DNA of 8,852 nucleotides from an uncultured Lacticaseibacillus sp. Lineage in GTDB: Bacteria > Bacillota > Bacilli > Lactobacillales > Lactobacillaceae. Position 1 is the first letter of the stretch, and each line of letters begins with the position of its first letter. This document shows positions 1 to 8,100 of this stretch, piece by piece. Below the pieces are notes generated by a model, which did not search any database, was not told the DNA's origin, and saw only the letters and a list, made by a program, of their open reading frames with translations. The stretch is taken from positions 1-8,852 of the forward strand of contig CAKRHU010000045.1 of assembly GCA_934339215.1 (NCBI GenBank), read 5' to 3'. A program made the position numbers and the translations under genes.

Positions 1-947
1 AAGTTTTGCATGAACGGGTCGTTGGCCAAGACGTTGCGGTCAGCGCGGTATCGCGTGCCATTCGTCGGGCTCGCAGTGGCTTGAAAGATCCAAGCCGTCC
101 GATCGGCTCATTCATGTTCTTAGGCCCTACTGGGGTCGGAAAAACGGAATTAGCCAAGGCTTTGGCTGAAGCGATGTTTGGGACAGAAGACGCGATGATC
201 CGCGTGGATATGTCTGAATACATGGAGAAGTTCTCCACTAGTCGCTTGATCGGGGCGGCGCCTGGTTATGTCGGCTATGATGAAGGTGGCCAGCTGACTG
301 AAAAGGTCCGCAACAAGCCATACTCTGTCGTTTTATTAGATGAAGTGGAAAAAGCCCATCCAGATGTGTTCAACATTTTGCTACAAGTCTTAGATGATGG
401 CTACTTGACTGATTCGAAAGGCCGCCGCGTCGACTTCCGCAACACCATTTTGATCATGACCTCAAACATTGGCGCCACTGCCTTACGCGATGAAAAGACC
501 ATGGGCTTTGGGGCTTCGACTAGCAACGGTCCAGATTTTAAAGCCATGCAAAGTCGGATGCTTGAAGAACTTAAGCGCGCCTTCCGTCCAGAATTCTTGA
601 ACCGGATCGACGAAACCGTGGTGTTCCACTCCTTGAACAAGGAAGAACTCCATGAAATCGTCAAGATCATGGCCAAGAATGTCTTGCATCGTTTGGCTGA
701 TCAAGACATCAAAGTCAAAATCACCCCTGCTGGTATTGATGCTGTGGCTAAGGCTGGTTTTGACCCAGAATACGGTGCGCGTCCAATTCGTCGGGCTTTG
801 CAACGCGATGTCGAAGATGAGTTATCGGAACTCTTATTAACTGGCCAAGCTAAAGCCGGCGATTTGATCACCATCGGCGCGAAAGCCGGCAAGCTGACCT
901 TTAAGGTAAAGCCTGCCACTGAGCCAAAAGAACCAGTGAAAGCCTAA
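1..947 (+). CDS. clpC: ATP-dependent Clp protease ATP-binding subunit ClpC, C-terminal part (5' end outside window)
   Basis: ClpC is a cytoplasmic Hsp100 AAA+ unfoldase that feeds substrates to the ClpP peptidase in protein quality control and stress regulation. Only the second ATPase module and C-terminal domain are visible, about 314 codons of a protein usually near 820; the frame is open at the left edge. Counting from the Leu codon at 6-8: Walker A GPTGVGKT at 40-47, pore loop GYVG at 87-90, Walker B LLDE ending D112-E113, sensor 1 Asn in MTSNIGA at 154, arginine finger at the end of RPEFLNR at 200, and sensor 2 GAR at 257-259. MGF at 166-168 fits the ClpP-docking loop, which is VGF in Bacillus ClpC. 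The presence of that loop argues against ClpB. ClpE is the main alternative; the position next to rpoB favours ClpC, as known in lactobacilli. The gene ends in TAA and is followed by its own terminator, so it is probably the last gene of its operon. Its promoter and any CtsR operator lie outside the window. Confidence 0.93.
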   Translation, partial: VLHERVVGQDVAVSAVSRAIRRARSGLKDPSRPIGSFMFLGPTGVGKTELAKALAEAMFGTEDAMIRVDMSEYMEKFSTSRLIGAAPGYVGYDEGGQLTEKVRNKPYSVVLLDEVEKAHPDVFNILLQVLDDGYLTDSKGRRVDFRNTILIMTSNIGATALRDEKTMGFGASTSNGPDFKAMQSRMLEELKRAFRPEFLNRIDETVVFHSLNKEELHEIVKIMAKNVLHRLADQDIKVKITPAGIDAVAKAGFDPEYGARPIRRALQRDVEDELSELLLTGQAKAGDLITIGAKAGKLTFKVKPATEPKEPVKA

Positions 948-954
948 AGCAATT

Positions 955-990
955 GAGTCGTTTTCTTCTATAGAAGGAGGCGACTTTTTT
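955..990 (+). terminator. Intrinsic terminator after clpC
   Basis: A 13-bp hairpin begins 8 nt after the clpC stop. Positions 956-968 pair with 973-985 around a TATA loop (969-972), including three G-U pairs, and the stem is followed by a T run at 985-990. This is the classic Rho-independent layout and should separate clpC transcription from rpoBC. Confidence 0.92.
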
Positions 991-1156
991 GAACCCAGTG
1001 ATGTTCAAAAGTGAATAGCTAAGACGTGATCGCATCGGGGTGAAGATGCCGCCGAAAATCACAAACCTGACAAATTGAAACTTGGCCATGTCAGCGATTA
1101 GACGCAAGTTGAAAGTGAAAGCGGAAGCTGAGTGCCACCAGCCGTCGAACCATTGT

Positions 1157-1172
1157 TGGCGGTTTACCGCCA
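1157..1172. repeat. Short GC-rich hairpin inside the inverted repeat
   Basis: TGGCGG (1157-1162) pairs perfectly with CCGCCA (1167-1172) around a TTTA loop. It lacks a U-tract on either strand, so it is not a terminator; it is a branch of the surrounding foldback structure. Confidence 0.75.
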
Positions 1173-1180
1173 TACAAAGG

Positions 1181-1243
1181 CACAGGATTTGAGATCCACT
1201 CGCGGCGACGCGAAGCTAGTTGCGAGTTAGCTCAAATCCTGTG
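1181..1243. repeat. Central hairpin of the inverted repeat, 13-bp perfect arms
   Basis: CACAGGATTTGAG (1181-1193) is the exact reverse complement of 1231-1243. Inside, ACTCGC (1198-1203) pairs with GCGAGT (1222-1227), leaving an 18-nt apical loop. An alternative inner pairing, AGCTA 1214-1218 with TAGCT 1228-1232, would compete with part of this. The perfect arms contrast with the diverged outer arms, which suggests this stem is under constraint or is more recent. Confidence 0.8.
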
Positions 1244-1299
1244 GACAGCGTTGCGTGGCACTCAGCTGGAGCCTTTCACTTTCACCTGATCCAGCCTAC

Positions 1300-1328
1300 T
1301 TGACATCAATTTCAAAAACAGGTATTCT
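1300..1328 (+). promoter_or_regulatory. Predicted sigma-A promoter of rpoBC
   Basis: TTGACA at 1300-1305 is a perfect -35 box, followed by exactly 17 nt and TATTCT at 1323-1328, which matches four of six -10 consensus bases. Transcription would start near 1335 and give a leader of about 205 nt before rpoB. It lies downstream of the clpC terminator and is the best promoter-like match in the gap. The -35 box falls inside the right arm of the inverted repeat. The weak -10 makes this a prediction only. Confidence 0.6.
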
Positions 1329-1329
1329 T

Positions 1330-1343
1330 AATGCAATTGCATT
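1330..1343. promoter_or_regulatory. Perfect 14-bp palindrome at the predicted rpoBC transcription start
   Basis: AATGCAATTGCATT reads the same on both strands and is centred at 1336.5, essentially on the predicted start site and 2 nt after the -10 box. Position and symmetry suit a dimeric repressor operator, but I do not recognise it as a known regulator's site. Being AT-rich, a chance palindrome remains possible. Confidence 0.4.
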
Positions 1344-1394
1344 TCGGTGCGACCCACATGTGTTGGCGATCTATTGTCCGTCAACGCGCATATT

Positions 1395-1446
1395 GAACCC
1401 AAGGCGTTCGCGAATTTTTTTCTCTTGCGCTTTTGGGTTTTTGTTT
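1395..1446 (+). terminator. Terminator-like hairpin in the rpoB leader (candidate attenuator)
   Basis: Positions 1395-1406 (GAACCCAAGGCG) pair with 1428-1440 with one bulged T at 1434: ten Watson-Crick and two G-U pairs around a 21-nt loop. The GGG side of the stem at 1435-1437 runs straight into TTTTTGTTT (1438-1446), as in an intrinsic terminator. It sits about 60 nt after the predicted start and 95 nt before rpoB, so it could let only part of the polymerases through. The large loop and interrupted U-tract suggest partial efficiency. A competing hairpin, TTTGGG 1432-1437 with CCCAAA 1448-1453, uses the same strand. Confidence 0.45.
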
Positions 1447-1477
1447 GCCCAAATGGGAGTCGTATCGGCAGATGTAA

Positions 1478-1500
1478 CACAAATGTAATCTTTATTTGTG
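1478..1500. repeat. Small inverted repeat upstream of rpoB
   Basis: CACAAAT (1478-1484) is the exact reverse complement of ATTTGTG (1494-1500), separated by 9 nt. Two direct copies of ATGTAA (1472-1477 and 1483-1488) overlap its left half, 11 bp apart. It could be a leader hairpin or a protein site; the function is unknown. Confidence 0.4.
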
Positions 1501-1524
1501 AAGTCGCCGTCCGATAAAACTAAT

Positions 1525-1532
1525 GAGAGGTG
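1525..1532 (+). promoter_or_regulatory. rpoB ribosome binding site, decides the TTG start
   Basis: GAGAGGTG lies 7 nt before TTG 1540-1542 and matches the anti-Shine-Dalgarno well. The in-frame GTG at 1498, which would add 14 residues, has no such sequence in front of it. Confidence 0.85.
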
Positions 1533-1539
1533 TTCATAC

Positions 1540-4500
1540 TTGGCAGGACATTTAGTGAATTACGGCAAGCATCGCACGCGCCGTTCCTATTCCCGCATCA
1601 AAGAAGTACTCGATCTGCCTAACTTGATCGAGATCCAATCCAACTCATATCAATGGTTCTTAGACGAAGGCCTGAAGGAAATGTTCGACGACATCATGCC
1701 GATCGAAGACTTCCAAGGCAACTTGTCTTTGGAATACGTTGACTATGATCTTCGTGAACCTAAATATACCGTTGAAGAAGCGCGTCAACATGATGCCAAC
1801 TACGCGGCCCCATTACACGTCACTTTGCGCTTGACTAACCATGAAACTGGTGAAATCAAGTCACAAGATGTCTTCTTTGGGGATTTCCCATTGATGACTG
1901 ATCAAGGGACGTTCATTATCAACGGGGCAGAACGGGTTATCGTTTCTCAATTAGTCCGCTCGCCTGGGGTTTATTACAACTCTGCCGTTGACAAGAACTC
2001 CCGCATGACTTGGGGCACCACTGTGATCCCTAACCGTGGCGCTTGGTTGGAATTTGAAACTGACGCCAAGGATATTTCTTACGTCCGTATCGACCGGACG
2101 CGTAAGATCCCAATGACTGAATTGGTCCGGGCTTTAGGCTTCGGTGCTGATTCTGACATTATCGACATGTTCGGCGATAACGATTCTTTGATGCTCACCT
2201 TGGAAAAAGATGTGCACAAGAACACCGATGATTCCCGGACTGACGAAGCGTTGAAAGATATTTACGAACGGCTTCGCCCAGGCGAGCCAAAGACTGCTGA
2301 TTCTTCACGCAGTCTGTTATATGCGCGCTTCTTTGATCCAAAGCGCTATGACCTCGCCAACGTTGGCCGCTACAAGGTCAACAAAAAGCTCAACTTAAAG
2401 ACTCGCTTGCTCGGCCGCACTTTGGCTGAAACCTTAGCTGATCCTGAAACTGGCGAAGTGATCGTGGCCAAAGACACCAAGATCGATCGTCACGTGATGG
2501 ATACCTTAGGCGACTACCTTGATAAAGATGATTTCAAGACCATCACTTATCAACCAAGCGACCAAGGCGTCGTCACTGACCCAATGACGGTGCAAGTCGT
2601 TAAGGTCTACTCCGAAAACAACCCTGAAAAAGTCGTCAACATGATCGGCAACGGCCATATTGATAAGAAGACTAAGCATTTGATCCCAGCTGATATCGTG
2701 GCTGCCATGAACTACTTCTTGAACTTACAAGAAGGCATCGGCTCCACTGATGATATCGATCACTTGGGTAACCGTCGGATCCGTTCTGTCGGTGAATTGT
2801 TGCAAAACCAATTCCGCATCGGCTTAAGCCGGATGGAACGTGTGGTTCGTGAACGGATGTCCATTCAAGACACCACCACGATCACCCCACAACAATTGAT
2901 CAATATTCGCCCAGTTGTGGCCTCCATCAAGGAATTCTTCGGCAGTTCTCAATTGTCCCAGTTCATGGACCAGACTAACCCATTAGGCGAATTGACGCAT
3001 AAGCGGCGTTTGTCTGCCTTAGGCCCTGGCGGTTTGACCCGTGACCGTGCCGGTTATGAAGTGCGTGACGTGCATTACACCCACTATGGCCGGATGTGTC
3101 CAATTGAAACCCCTGAAGGTCCTAACATCGGTTTGATCAACTCCTTGGCTTCTTATGCCGTGGTCAACCCTTATGGCTTCATTGAAACCCCATATCGTCG
3201 TGTTTCATGGGAAGACCATAAAGTTACCGACAAAATCGACTATTTAACTGCCGACGAAGAAGATAACTATGTTGTGGCTCAGGCCAACACCAAGTTAAAC
3301 GAAGATGGCTCATTTGCTGACGCGACTATTTTGGCCCGTTCTAAAGATGATAACATCGAAACCACTGCTGAACATGTTGACTACATGGACGTTTCGCCTA
3401 AGCAAGTAGTTGCGGTTGCCACTGCCTGCATTCCTTTCTTGGAAAACGATGACTCCAACCGGGCCTTAATGGGTGCCAACATGCAACGTCAGGCGGTGCC
3501 TTTGATCAATCCTCATGCCCCATTAGTTGGGACTGGGATGGAATACAAAGCCGCCCATGACTCTGGGATCGCAGTACTTGCTACCCATGATGGGACCGTT
3601 GAATTCGTTGATGCCAAGCAAATTCGTATCCGCCGTGCTGATGGCGCTTTAGACAAGTACAACTTGATGAAATTCCGTCGTTCTAACGCCGGTAAGAACT
3701 ACAACCAACGCCCAATTGTCCGCTTAGGTGACAAAGTCGAAGCCGATGAAATCATCGCTGACGGCCCAGCCATGCAAAACGGGGAATTAGCCTTAGGTCA
3801 AAACCCGATCATCGCCTTCATGACTTGGAACATGTACAACTATGAAGATGCGATCGTCTTATCTGAAAAACTGGTTCGCGAAGATGCCTACACTTCTATC
3901 CATATTGAAGAATATGAATCAGAAGCCCGTGACACCAAGCTTGGACCTGAAGAAATCACCCGTGAAATTCCTAACGTCGGTGAAGAAGCCCTCAAGGACC
4001 TCGATGAATTCGGGATTATCCGTGTCGGTGCTGAAGTGCATGACGGGGACATTTTAGTCGGGAAAGTAACGCCTAAAGGTGTGACTGAACTGTCTGCCGA
4101 AGAACGATTGCTGCATGCGATCTTTGGTGAAAAGGCTCGTGAAGTCCGCGACACCAGTTTGAAAGTGCCTCATGGCGGCGGCGGTATCATTCAAGATGTC
4201 CGCATCTTCACCCGTGATAACGGGGATGAATTGTCTCCTGGTGTTAACATGAAGGTCCGCGTCTACATCACCCAGAAACGTAAGATCGAAGTTGGGGATA
4301 AAATGGCCGGCCGTCATGGTAACAAAGGGACGGTTTCAATCGTTGTGCCTGAAGAAGATATGCCATTCTTGCCTGATGGGACCCCAGTTGACATTTTACT
4401 GTCACCAATGGGTGTGCCTTCTCGTATGAACATTGGGCAGGTCTTAGACTTGCACTTAGGCATGGCTGCGCGCAACTTAGGCATCCATGTGGCCACACCA

Positions 4501-5133
4501 GTCTTTGATGGGGCCAACGATGAAGATCTTTGGGCCACAGTTAAAGAAGCTGGTATGGCTAGTGATGGTAAATCCATTCTTTATGATGGCCGTACTGGTG
4601 AACCATTTGAAAACCGGGTATCTGTCGGGGTCATGTACTACATGAAGCTCGCTCATATGTCCGCTGATAAGCTCCATGCTCGTTCGATCGGACCTTACTC
4701 CTTAGTTACGCAACAGCCACTGGGTGGTAAAGCTCAGTTTGGTGGACAGCGTTTCGGTGAAATGGAAGTTTGGGCCTTGGAAGCTTACGGGGCTGCTTAC
4801 ACTTTACAAGAAATCTTGACTTACAAGTCAGATGACGTCGTGGGTCGTGTGAAGACCTATGAAGCCATCGTCAAAGGCGAACCAATTCCAAAGCCAGGCG
4901 TGCCAGAATCATTCCGTGTGTTGGTCAAGGAATTACAAGCCCTTGGTTTGGACATGAAAGTGCTCGACCAAGACAAACAAGAAATTGAATTACGCGATAT
5001 GGATGATGAAGATGACGACGTTGTTTCTGTTGACGCCTTAGCGAAGTTTGCCAAGGAACAAGAAGAAAAGAAGGCCAAAGAAGCCGCAACGCTTGCCACT
5101 CAAGATCAATCCAGCGACGATAACAACAACTAG
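1540..5133 (+). CDS. rpoB: DNA-directed RNA polymerase subunit beta
   Basis: RpoB forms one half of the RNA polymerase active-centre cleft and binds substrate NTPs and the RNA-DNA hybrid. With the TTG start at 1540 the product is 1197 aa, close to the 1193 aa of Bacillus RpoB, and begins [11 protein letters not shown], matching the family N-terminus (first residue read as fMet). Rifampicin cluster I starts at G468: Q474, F475, D477, H487, R490 and S492 equal E. coli Q513, F514, D516, H526, R529 and S531, so the pocket is of the sensitive type. T479 replaces E. coli N518, the usual Firmicutes form. The active-site segment [12 protein letters not shown] carries K921 and K929, equivalent to E. 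coli K1065 and K1073. The C-terminal clamp and switch region ([18 protein letters not shown]) is intact, followed by a charged, low-complexity tail. The frame is uninterrupted. The gene is followed 11 nt later by rpoC, and is probably driven by the promoter at 1300-1328. Confidence 0.98.
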   Translation: MAGHLVNYGKHRTRRSYSRIKEVLDLPNLIEIQSNSYQWFLDEGLKEMFDDIMPIEDFQGNLSLEYVDYDLREPKYTVEEARQHDANYAAPLHVTLRLTNHETGEIKSQDVFFGDFPLMTDQGTFIINGAERVIVSQLVRSPGVYYNSAVDKNSRMTWGTTVIPNRGAWLEFETDAKDISYVRIDRTRKIPMTELVRALGFGADSDIIDMFGDNDSLMLTLEKDVHKNTDDSRTDEALKDIYERLRPGEPKTADSSRSLLYARFFDPKRYDLANVGRYKVNKKLNLKTRLLGRTLAETLADPETGEVIVAKDTKIDRHVMDTLGDYLDKDDFKTITYQPSDQGVVTDPMTVQVVKVYSENNPEKVVNMIGNGHIDKKTKHLIPADIVAAMNYFLNLQEGIGSTDDIDHLGNRRIRSVGELLQNQFRIGLSRMERVVRERMSIQDTTTITPQQLINIRPVVASIKEFFGSSQLSQFMDQTNPLGELTHKRRLSALGPGGLTRDRAGYEVRDVHYTHYGRMCPIETPEGPNIGLINSLASYAVVNPYGFIETPYRRVSWEDHKVTDKIDYLTADEEDNYVVAQANTKLNEDGSFADATILARSKDDNIETTAEHVDYMDVSPKQVVAVATACIPFLENDDSNRALMGANMQRQAVPLINPHAPLVGTGMEYKAAHDSGIAVLATHDGTVEFVDAKQIRIRRADGALDKYNLMKFRRSNAGKNYNQRPIVRLGDKVEADEIIADGPAMQNGELALGQNPIIAFMTWNMYNYEDAIVLSEKLVREDAYTSIHIEEYESEARDTKLGPEEITREIPNVGEEALKDLDEFGIIRVGAEVHDGDILVGKVTPKGVTELSAEERLLHAIFGEKAREVRDTSLKVPHGGGGIIQDVRIFTRDNGDELSPGVNMKVRVYITQKRKIEVGDKMAGRHGNKGTVSIVVPEEDMPFLPDGTPVDILLSPMGVPSRMNIGQVLDLHLGMAARNLGIHVATPVFDGANDEDLWATVKEAGMASDGKSILYDGRTGEPFENRVSVGVMYYMKLAHMSADKLHARSIGPYSLVTQQPLGGKAQFGGQRFGEMEVWALEAYGAAYTLQEILTYKSDDVVGRVKTYEAIVKGEPIPKPGVPESFRVLVKELQALGLDMKVLDQDKQEIELRDMDDEDDDVVSVDALAKFAKEQEEKKAKEAATLATQDQSSDDNNN

Positions 5134-5138
5134 GAGGT
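5132..5138 (+). promoter_or_regulatory. rpoC ribosome binding site overlapping the rpoB stop
   Basis: AGGAGGT begins inside the rpoB TAG stop codon (5131-5133) and lies 6 nt before the TTG start at 5145. The overlap of stop and Shine-Dalgarno suggests translational coupling, which would help keep beta and beta' in equal amounts. Confidence 0.9.
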
Positions 5139-5144
5139 AGCCTT

Positions 5145-8100
5145 TTGATTGATGTCAACAAGTTTGAAAGCATGCAAATCGGCTTAGCCTCGCCTGACAA
5201 AATCCGTTCATGGTCTTATGGTGAAGTCAAAAAGCCAGAAACCATCAACTATCGGACCTTAAAGCCAGAGCGAGATGGGCTATTCGATGAACGCATCTTC
5301 GGACCGACCAAAGACTGGGAATGTGCCTGTGGGAAATACAAGCGCATCCGGTATAAGGGTATCGTTTGTGACCGTTGTGGCGTTGAAGTCACACGCTCTA
5401 AAGTCCGTCGCGAACGCATGGGCCATATTGAATTGGCTGCCCCAGTAACGCACATCTGGTACTTCAAAGGCATCCCATCGCGCATGGGTTTGGTTTTGGA
5501 CATGTCCCCACGTGCCCTTGAAGAAGTCATTTACTTCGCCAGCTATGTGGTGATCGACCCAGGTGATACTTCACTTGAAAAGAAACAATTGTTGACTGAA
5601 CGCGAATACCGCGACAAGCGTGACGAATACGGTCAAGGCTTCAACGCCAAAATGGGTGCTGAAGCGGTGAAGGAACTCTTAAGCCAAGTTGACTTGGCCC
5701 AAGAAGTTGCGGAACTCAAAGAAGATTTAAAGACCGCCCAAGGCCAAAAGCGGACTCGTGCGATCCGCCGGTTGGACATTTTGGATGCGTTCTTGGAATC
5801 TGGTAACGATCCTGCCTGGATGGTTATGGATGCCATTCCGGTTATCCCGCCGGATCTGCGCCCAATGGTTCAATTGGAAGGTGGCCGTTTTGCTACCAGT
5901 GACTTGAACGATTTGTATCGTCGGGTCATCAACCGTAACAACCGGTTGAAGCGTTTGTTAGACCTTAATGCGCCTAACATCATCGTCCAAAACGAAAAGC
6001 GCATGTTGCAAGAAGCTGTCGACGCCTTGATCGATAACGGTCGTCGTGGCCGTCCAGTTACAGGACCTGGTAACCGACCATTGAAGTCTCTTTCACACAT
6101 GTTGAAAGGGAAGCAAGGCCGTTTCCGTCAGAACTTGTTAGGTAAGCGTGTTGACTATTCTGGTCGTTCCGTTATCGATGTTGGCCCAACGCTTAAGTTC
6201 TATCAATGTGGCTTGCCTCGTACGATGGCGTTGGAATTGTTCAAGCCTTTCGTGATGCGTGAATTGGTTGCGCGTGACATGGCGTCCAACATCAAAAACG
6301 CTCGGCGTAAAATCGACCGCGAAGACGACGATATTTGGGATGTCTTAGAAGATGTTATCAAAGAACGTCCGGTCCTGTTAAACCGCGCCCCTACGCTTCA
6401 CCGTTTAGGGATCCAAGCCTTCGAACCTGTCTTGGTTGATGGGAAATCCATGCGTTTGCACCCGATTGTGTGTGAAGCTTACAACGCCGATTTTGATGGG
6501 GATCAGATGGCCATCCACGTGCCATTATCTGACGAAGCCCAAGCAGAAGCGCGTTTGCTGATGCTCGCTGCTCACCATATCTTGGCACCTAAAGATGGTA
6601 AGCCGATCGTTACGCCTTCTCAGGATATCGTTTTAGGGAACTACTACTTGACGATGGAACAAAAAGGCCGCGAAGGCGAAGGCATGATCTTCAAGGACAC
6701 CAACGAAGTCTTGATGGCCTTACAAAACGGTTATGTCCACTTGCACTCTCGGATCGGTTTGGCCGTTAACTCCATGCCTAAGAAGCCGTTCACCGATGAT
6801 CAACGCAACAAAATCATGGTGACTTCCGTGGGTAAGGTGATCTTCAACGAGATCTTGCCAACTGAATTGCCATTCTTGGATGAACCAACGCAAGACAACA
6901 TCGTTAATGGTGTGCCTGATAAGCACTTCATCCAAGCAGGTGAAGATATCCACGCTTACTTGGCTGATGCGCCATTGATCGATCCCTTCAAGAAGTCCTT
7001 CTTGTCTAAGATCATTGCCGAAGTCTTCAAGACTTACAAAGTGCAACGGACTTCTGACTTGTTGGATGACATGAAGACCTTGGGTTATACGCAAGCCACT
7101 AACTCCGGTTTGACCGTCGGGGTTGCTGACGTGCCGAACTTGCCACAAAAAGCTGAGGTTGTCGAAGAAGCCCATAATAAAGTCGCAACGGTGGCCAAGC
7201 AGTTCCGTCGTGGTTTGATCACTGACCAAGAACGTCATGATCGCACCATTTCTATTTGGAACGATGCCAAAGATGACATTCAACAAAAGCTGATCGACTC
7301 CTTTGACCCGAACAACCCAATCTCCATGATGAGTGATTCCGGGGCCCGTGGTAACATTTCTAACTTTACTCAGCTTGCTGGTATGCGTGGTTTGATGGCT
7401 GCGCCTAACGGTGGGATGATGGAAGTGCCAGTTATCTCGAACTTCCGTGAAGGCTTATCCGTCTTGGAAATGTTCATGTCTACCCACGGGGCTCGTAAAG
7501 GGATGACCGATACTGCCTTGAAGACTGCCGATTCTGGTTACTTGACTCGCCGTCTTGTCGACGTTGCCCAAGACGTTATCGTGCGTGAAGAAGACTGTGG
7601 CACTGACCGCGGCTTAGTGGTTTCTGCTATTCGTGAAGGTAACGAAATGATCGAACCATTGTACGATCGTTTGGTTGGCCGTTTCACTCAAAAGTCTGTG
7701 CTTGACCCACAAACCCATGAAGTGATCGTGCCTCGCGATACCTTGATGGACGAAGACATGGCCCAAGCCATTGTCGATGCTGGGGTTGAATCTGTTACCA
7801 TCCGTTCCGTCTTCACTTGTGACACCCGTCATGGGGTTTGCCAAAAGTGCTACGGCCGCAACCTCGCCACTGGCGAACAAGTTGAAGTCGGTGAAGCAGT
7901 CGGGACTGTCGCTGCGCAATCTATCGGTGAACCTGGTACGCAATTAACCATGCGTAACTTCCATACCGGTGGTGTTGCCGGTGGTGATGATATCACCCAA
8001 GGGTTGCCTCGTGTCCAAGAAATTATGGAAGCACGTAACCCTAAAGGTCCTGCTGTGGTTTCTGAAGTTGACGGCTACATTACCGCCATCGACGAAAACC

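Larger units (their letters stand above)
1066..1322. repeat. Large imperfect inverted repeat (foldback, MITE-like or structured-RNA element)
   Basis: The core arms are strong. Positions 1126-1138 are perfectly complementary to 1255-1267 (13 bp), and 1110-1121 to 1273-1284 (12 bp), separated by a small internal loop. Complementarity resumes further out: ATGTCA 1088-1093 with 1301-1306, TTGAAA 1075-1080 with 1310-1315 next to TTG 1082-1084 with 1307-1309, and CCTG 1066-1069 with CAGG 1319-1322. The arms enclose two more hairpins (1157-1172 and 1181-1243), so one strand or its RNA could fold as a multi-branched structure. There is no transposase. A non-autonomous repetitive element or an extragenic repeat typical of the species is the likeliest reading. 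A structured non-coding RNA or a remnant of two inverted element copies are alternatives. Copy number cannot be judged from one window. Confidence 0.7.
991..1539. other. Gene-free clpC-rpoB intergenic region
   Basis: No open frame here has a plausible ribosome binding site or a recognisable product. From left to right: 991-1065 has only a weak nested hairpin (1026-1030 with 1058-1062, inside it 1032-1036 with 1045-1049). Then come the large inverted repeat 1066-1322, the promoter-like element 1300-1328, the palindrome 1330-1343, the attenuator-like hairpin 1395-1446, the small inverted repeat 1478-1500 and the rpoB ribosome binding site. No rRNA, tRNA, CRISPR or riboswitch class that I recognise is present. 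Confidence 0.85.

Noticed and set aside
901..1173. 90-codon - strand ORF overlapping the clpC end and the inverted repeat
   Set aside because: It runs through the clpC terminator and coding end and starts in a hairpin. It is probably a product of the repeat's base pattern. If the element is repetitive, similar spurious ORFs may be annotated elsewhere.
1404..1421. TTCGCGAA followed by seven Ts as a separate terminator
   Set aside because: The hairpin would have only three GC pairs with a 2-nt loop. The T run is better explained as the loop of the larger 1395-1440 hairpin.
1255..1488. 77-codon + strand ORF in the gap
   Set aside because: It begins inside the repeat arm, runs through the promoter and leader hairpin, has no ribosome binding site and resembles nothing I know.
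1461..1489. Second promoter with TGTAAT (1484-1489) as -10
   Set aside because: No acceptable -35 lies at 16-18 nt spacing and there is no TG extension.
1498..1539. GTG at 1498 as the rpoB start, adding 14 residues
   Set aside because: No ribosome binding site precedes it, the extra residues do not resemble RpoB, and the GTG forms part of the 1478-1500 inverted repeat. TTG 1540 has a good Shine-Dalgarno sequence and the family N-terminus.
948..1539. CtsR or CIRCE operator for stress control of rpoB
   Set aside because: I found neither the tandem GGTCAAA heptads of CtsR nor a CIRCE-like inverted repeat in the gap.
6720..7286. 188-codon antisense ORF inside rpoC
   Set aside because: It is opposite a strongly conserved rpoC segment and has no recognisable protein features; long antisense frames are expected from the codon bias of such genes.
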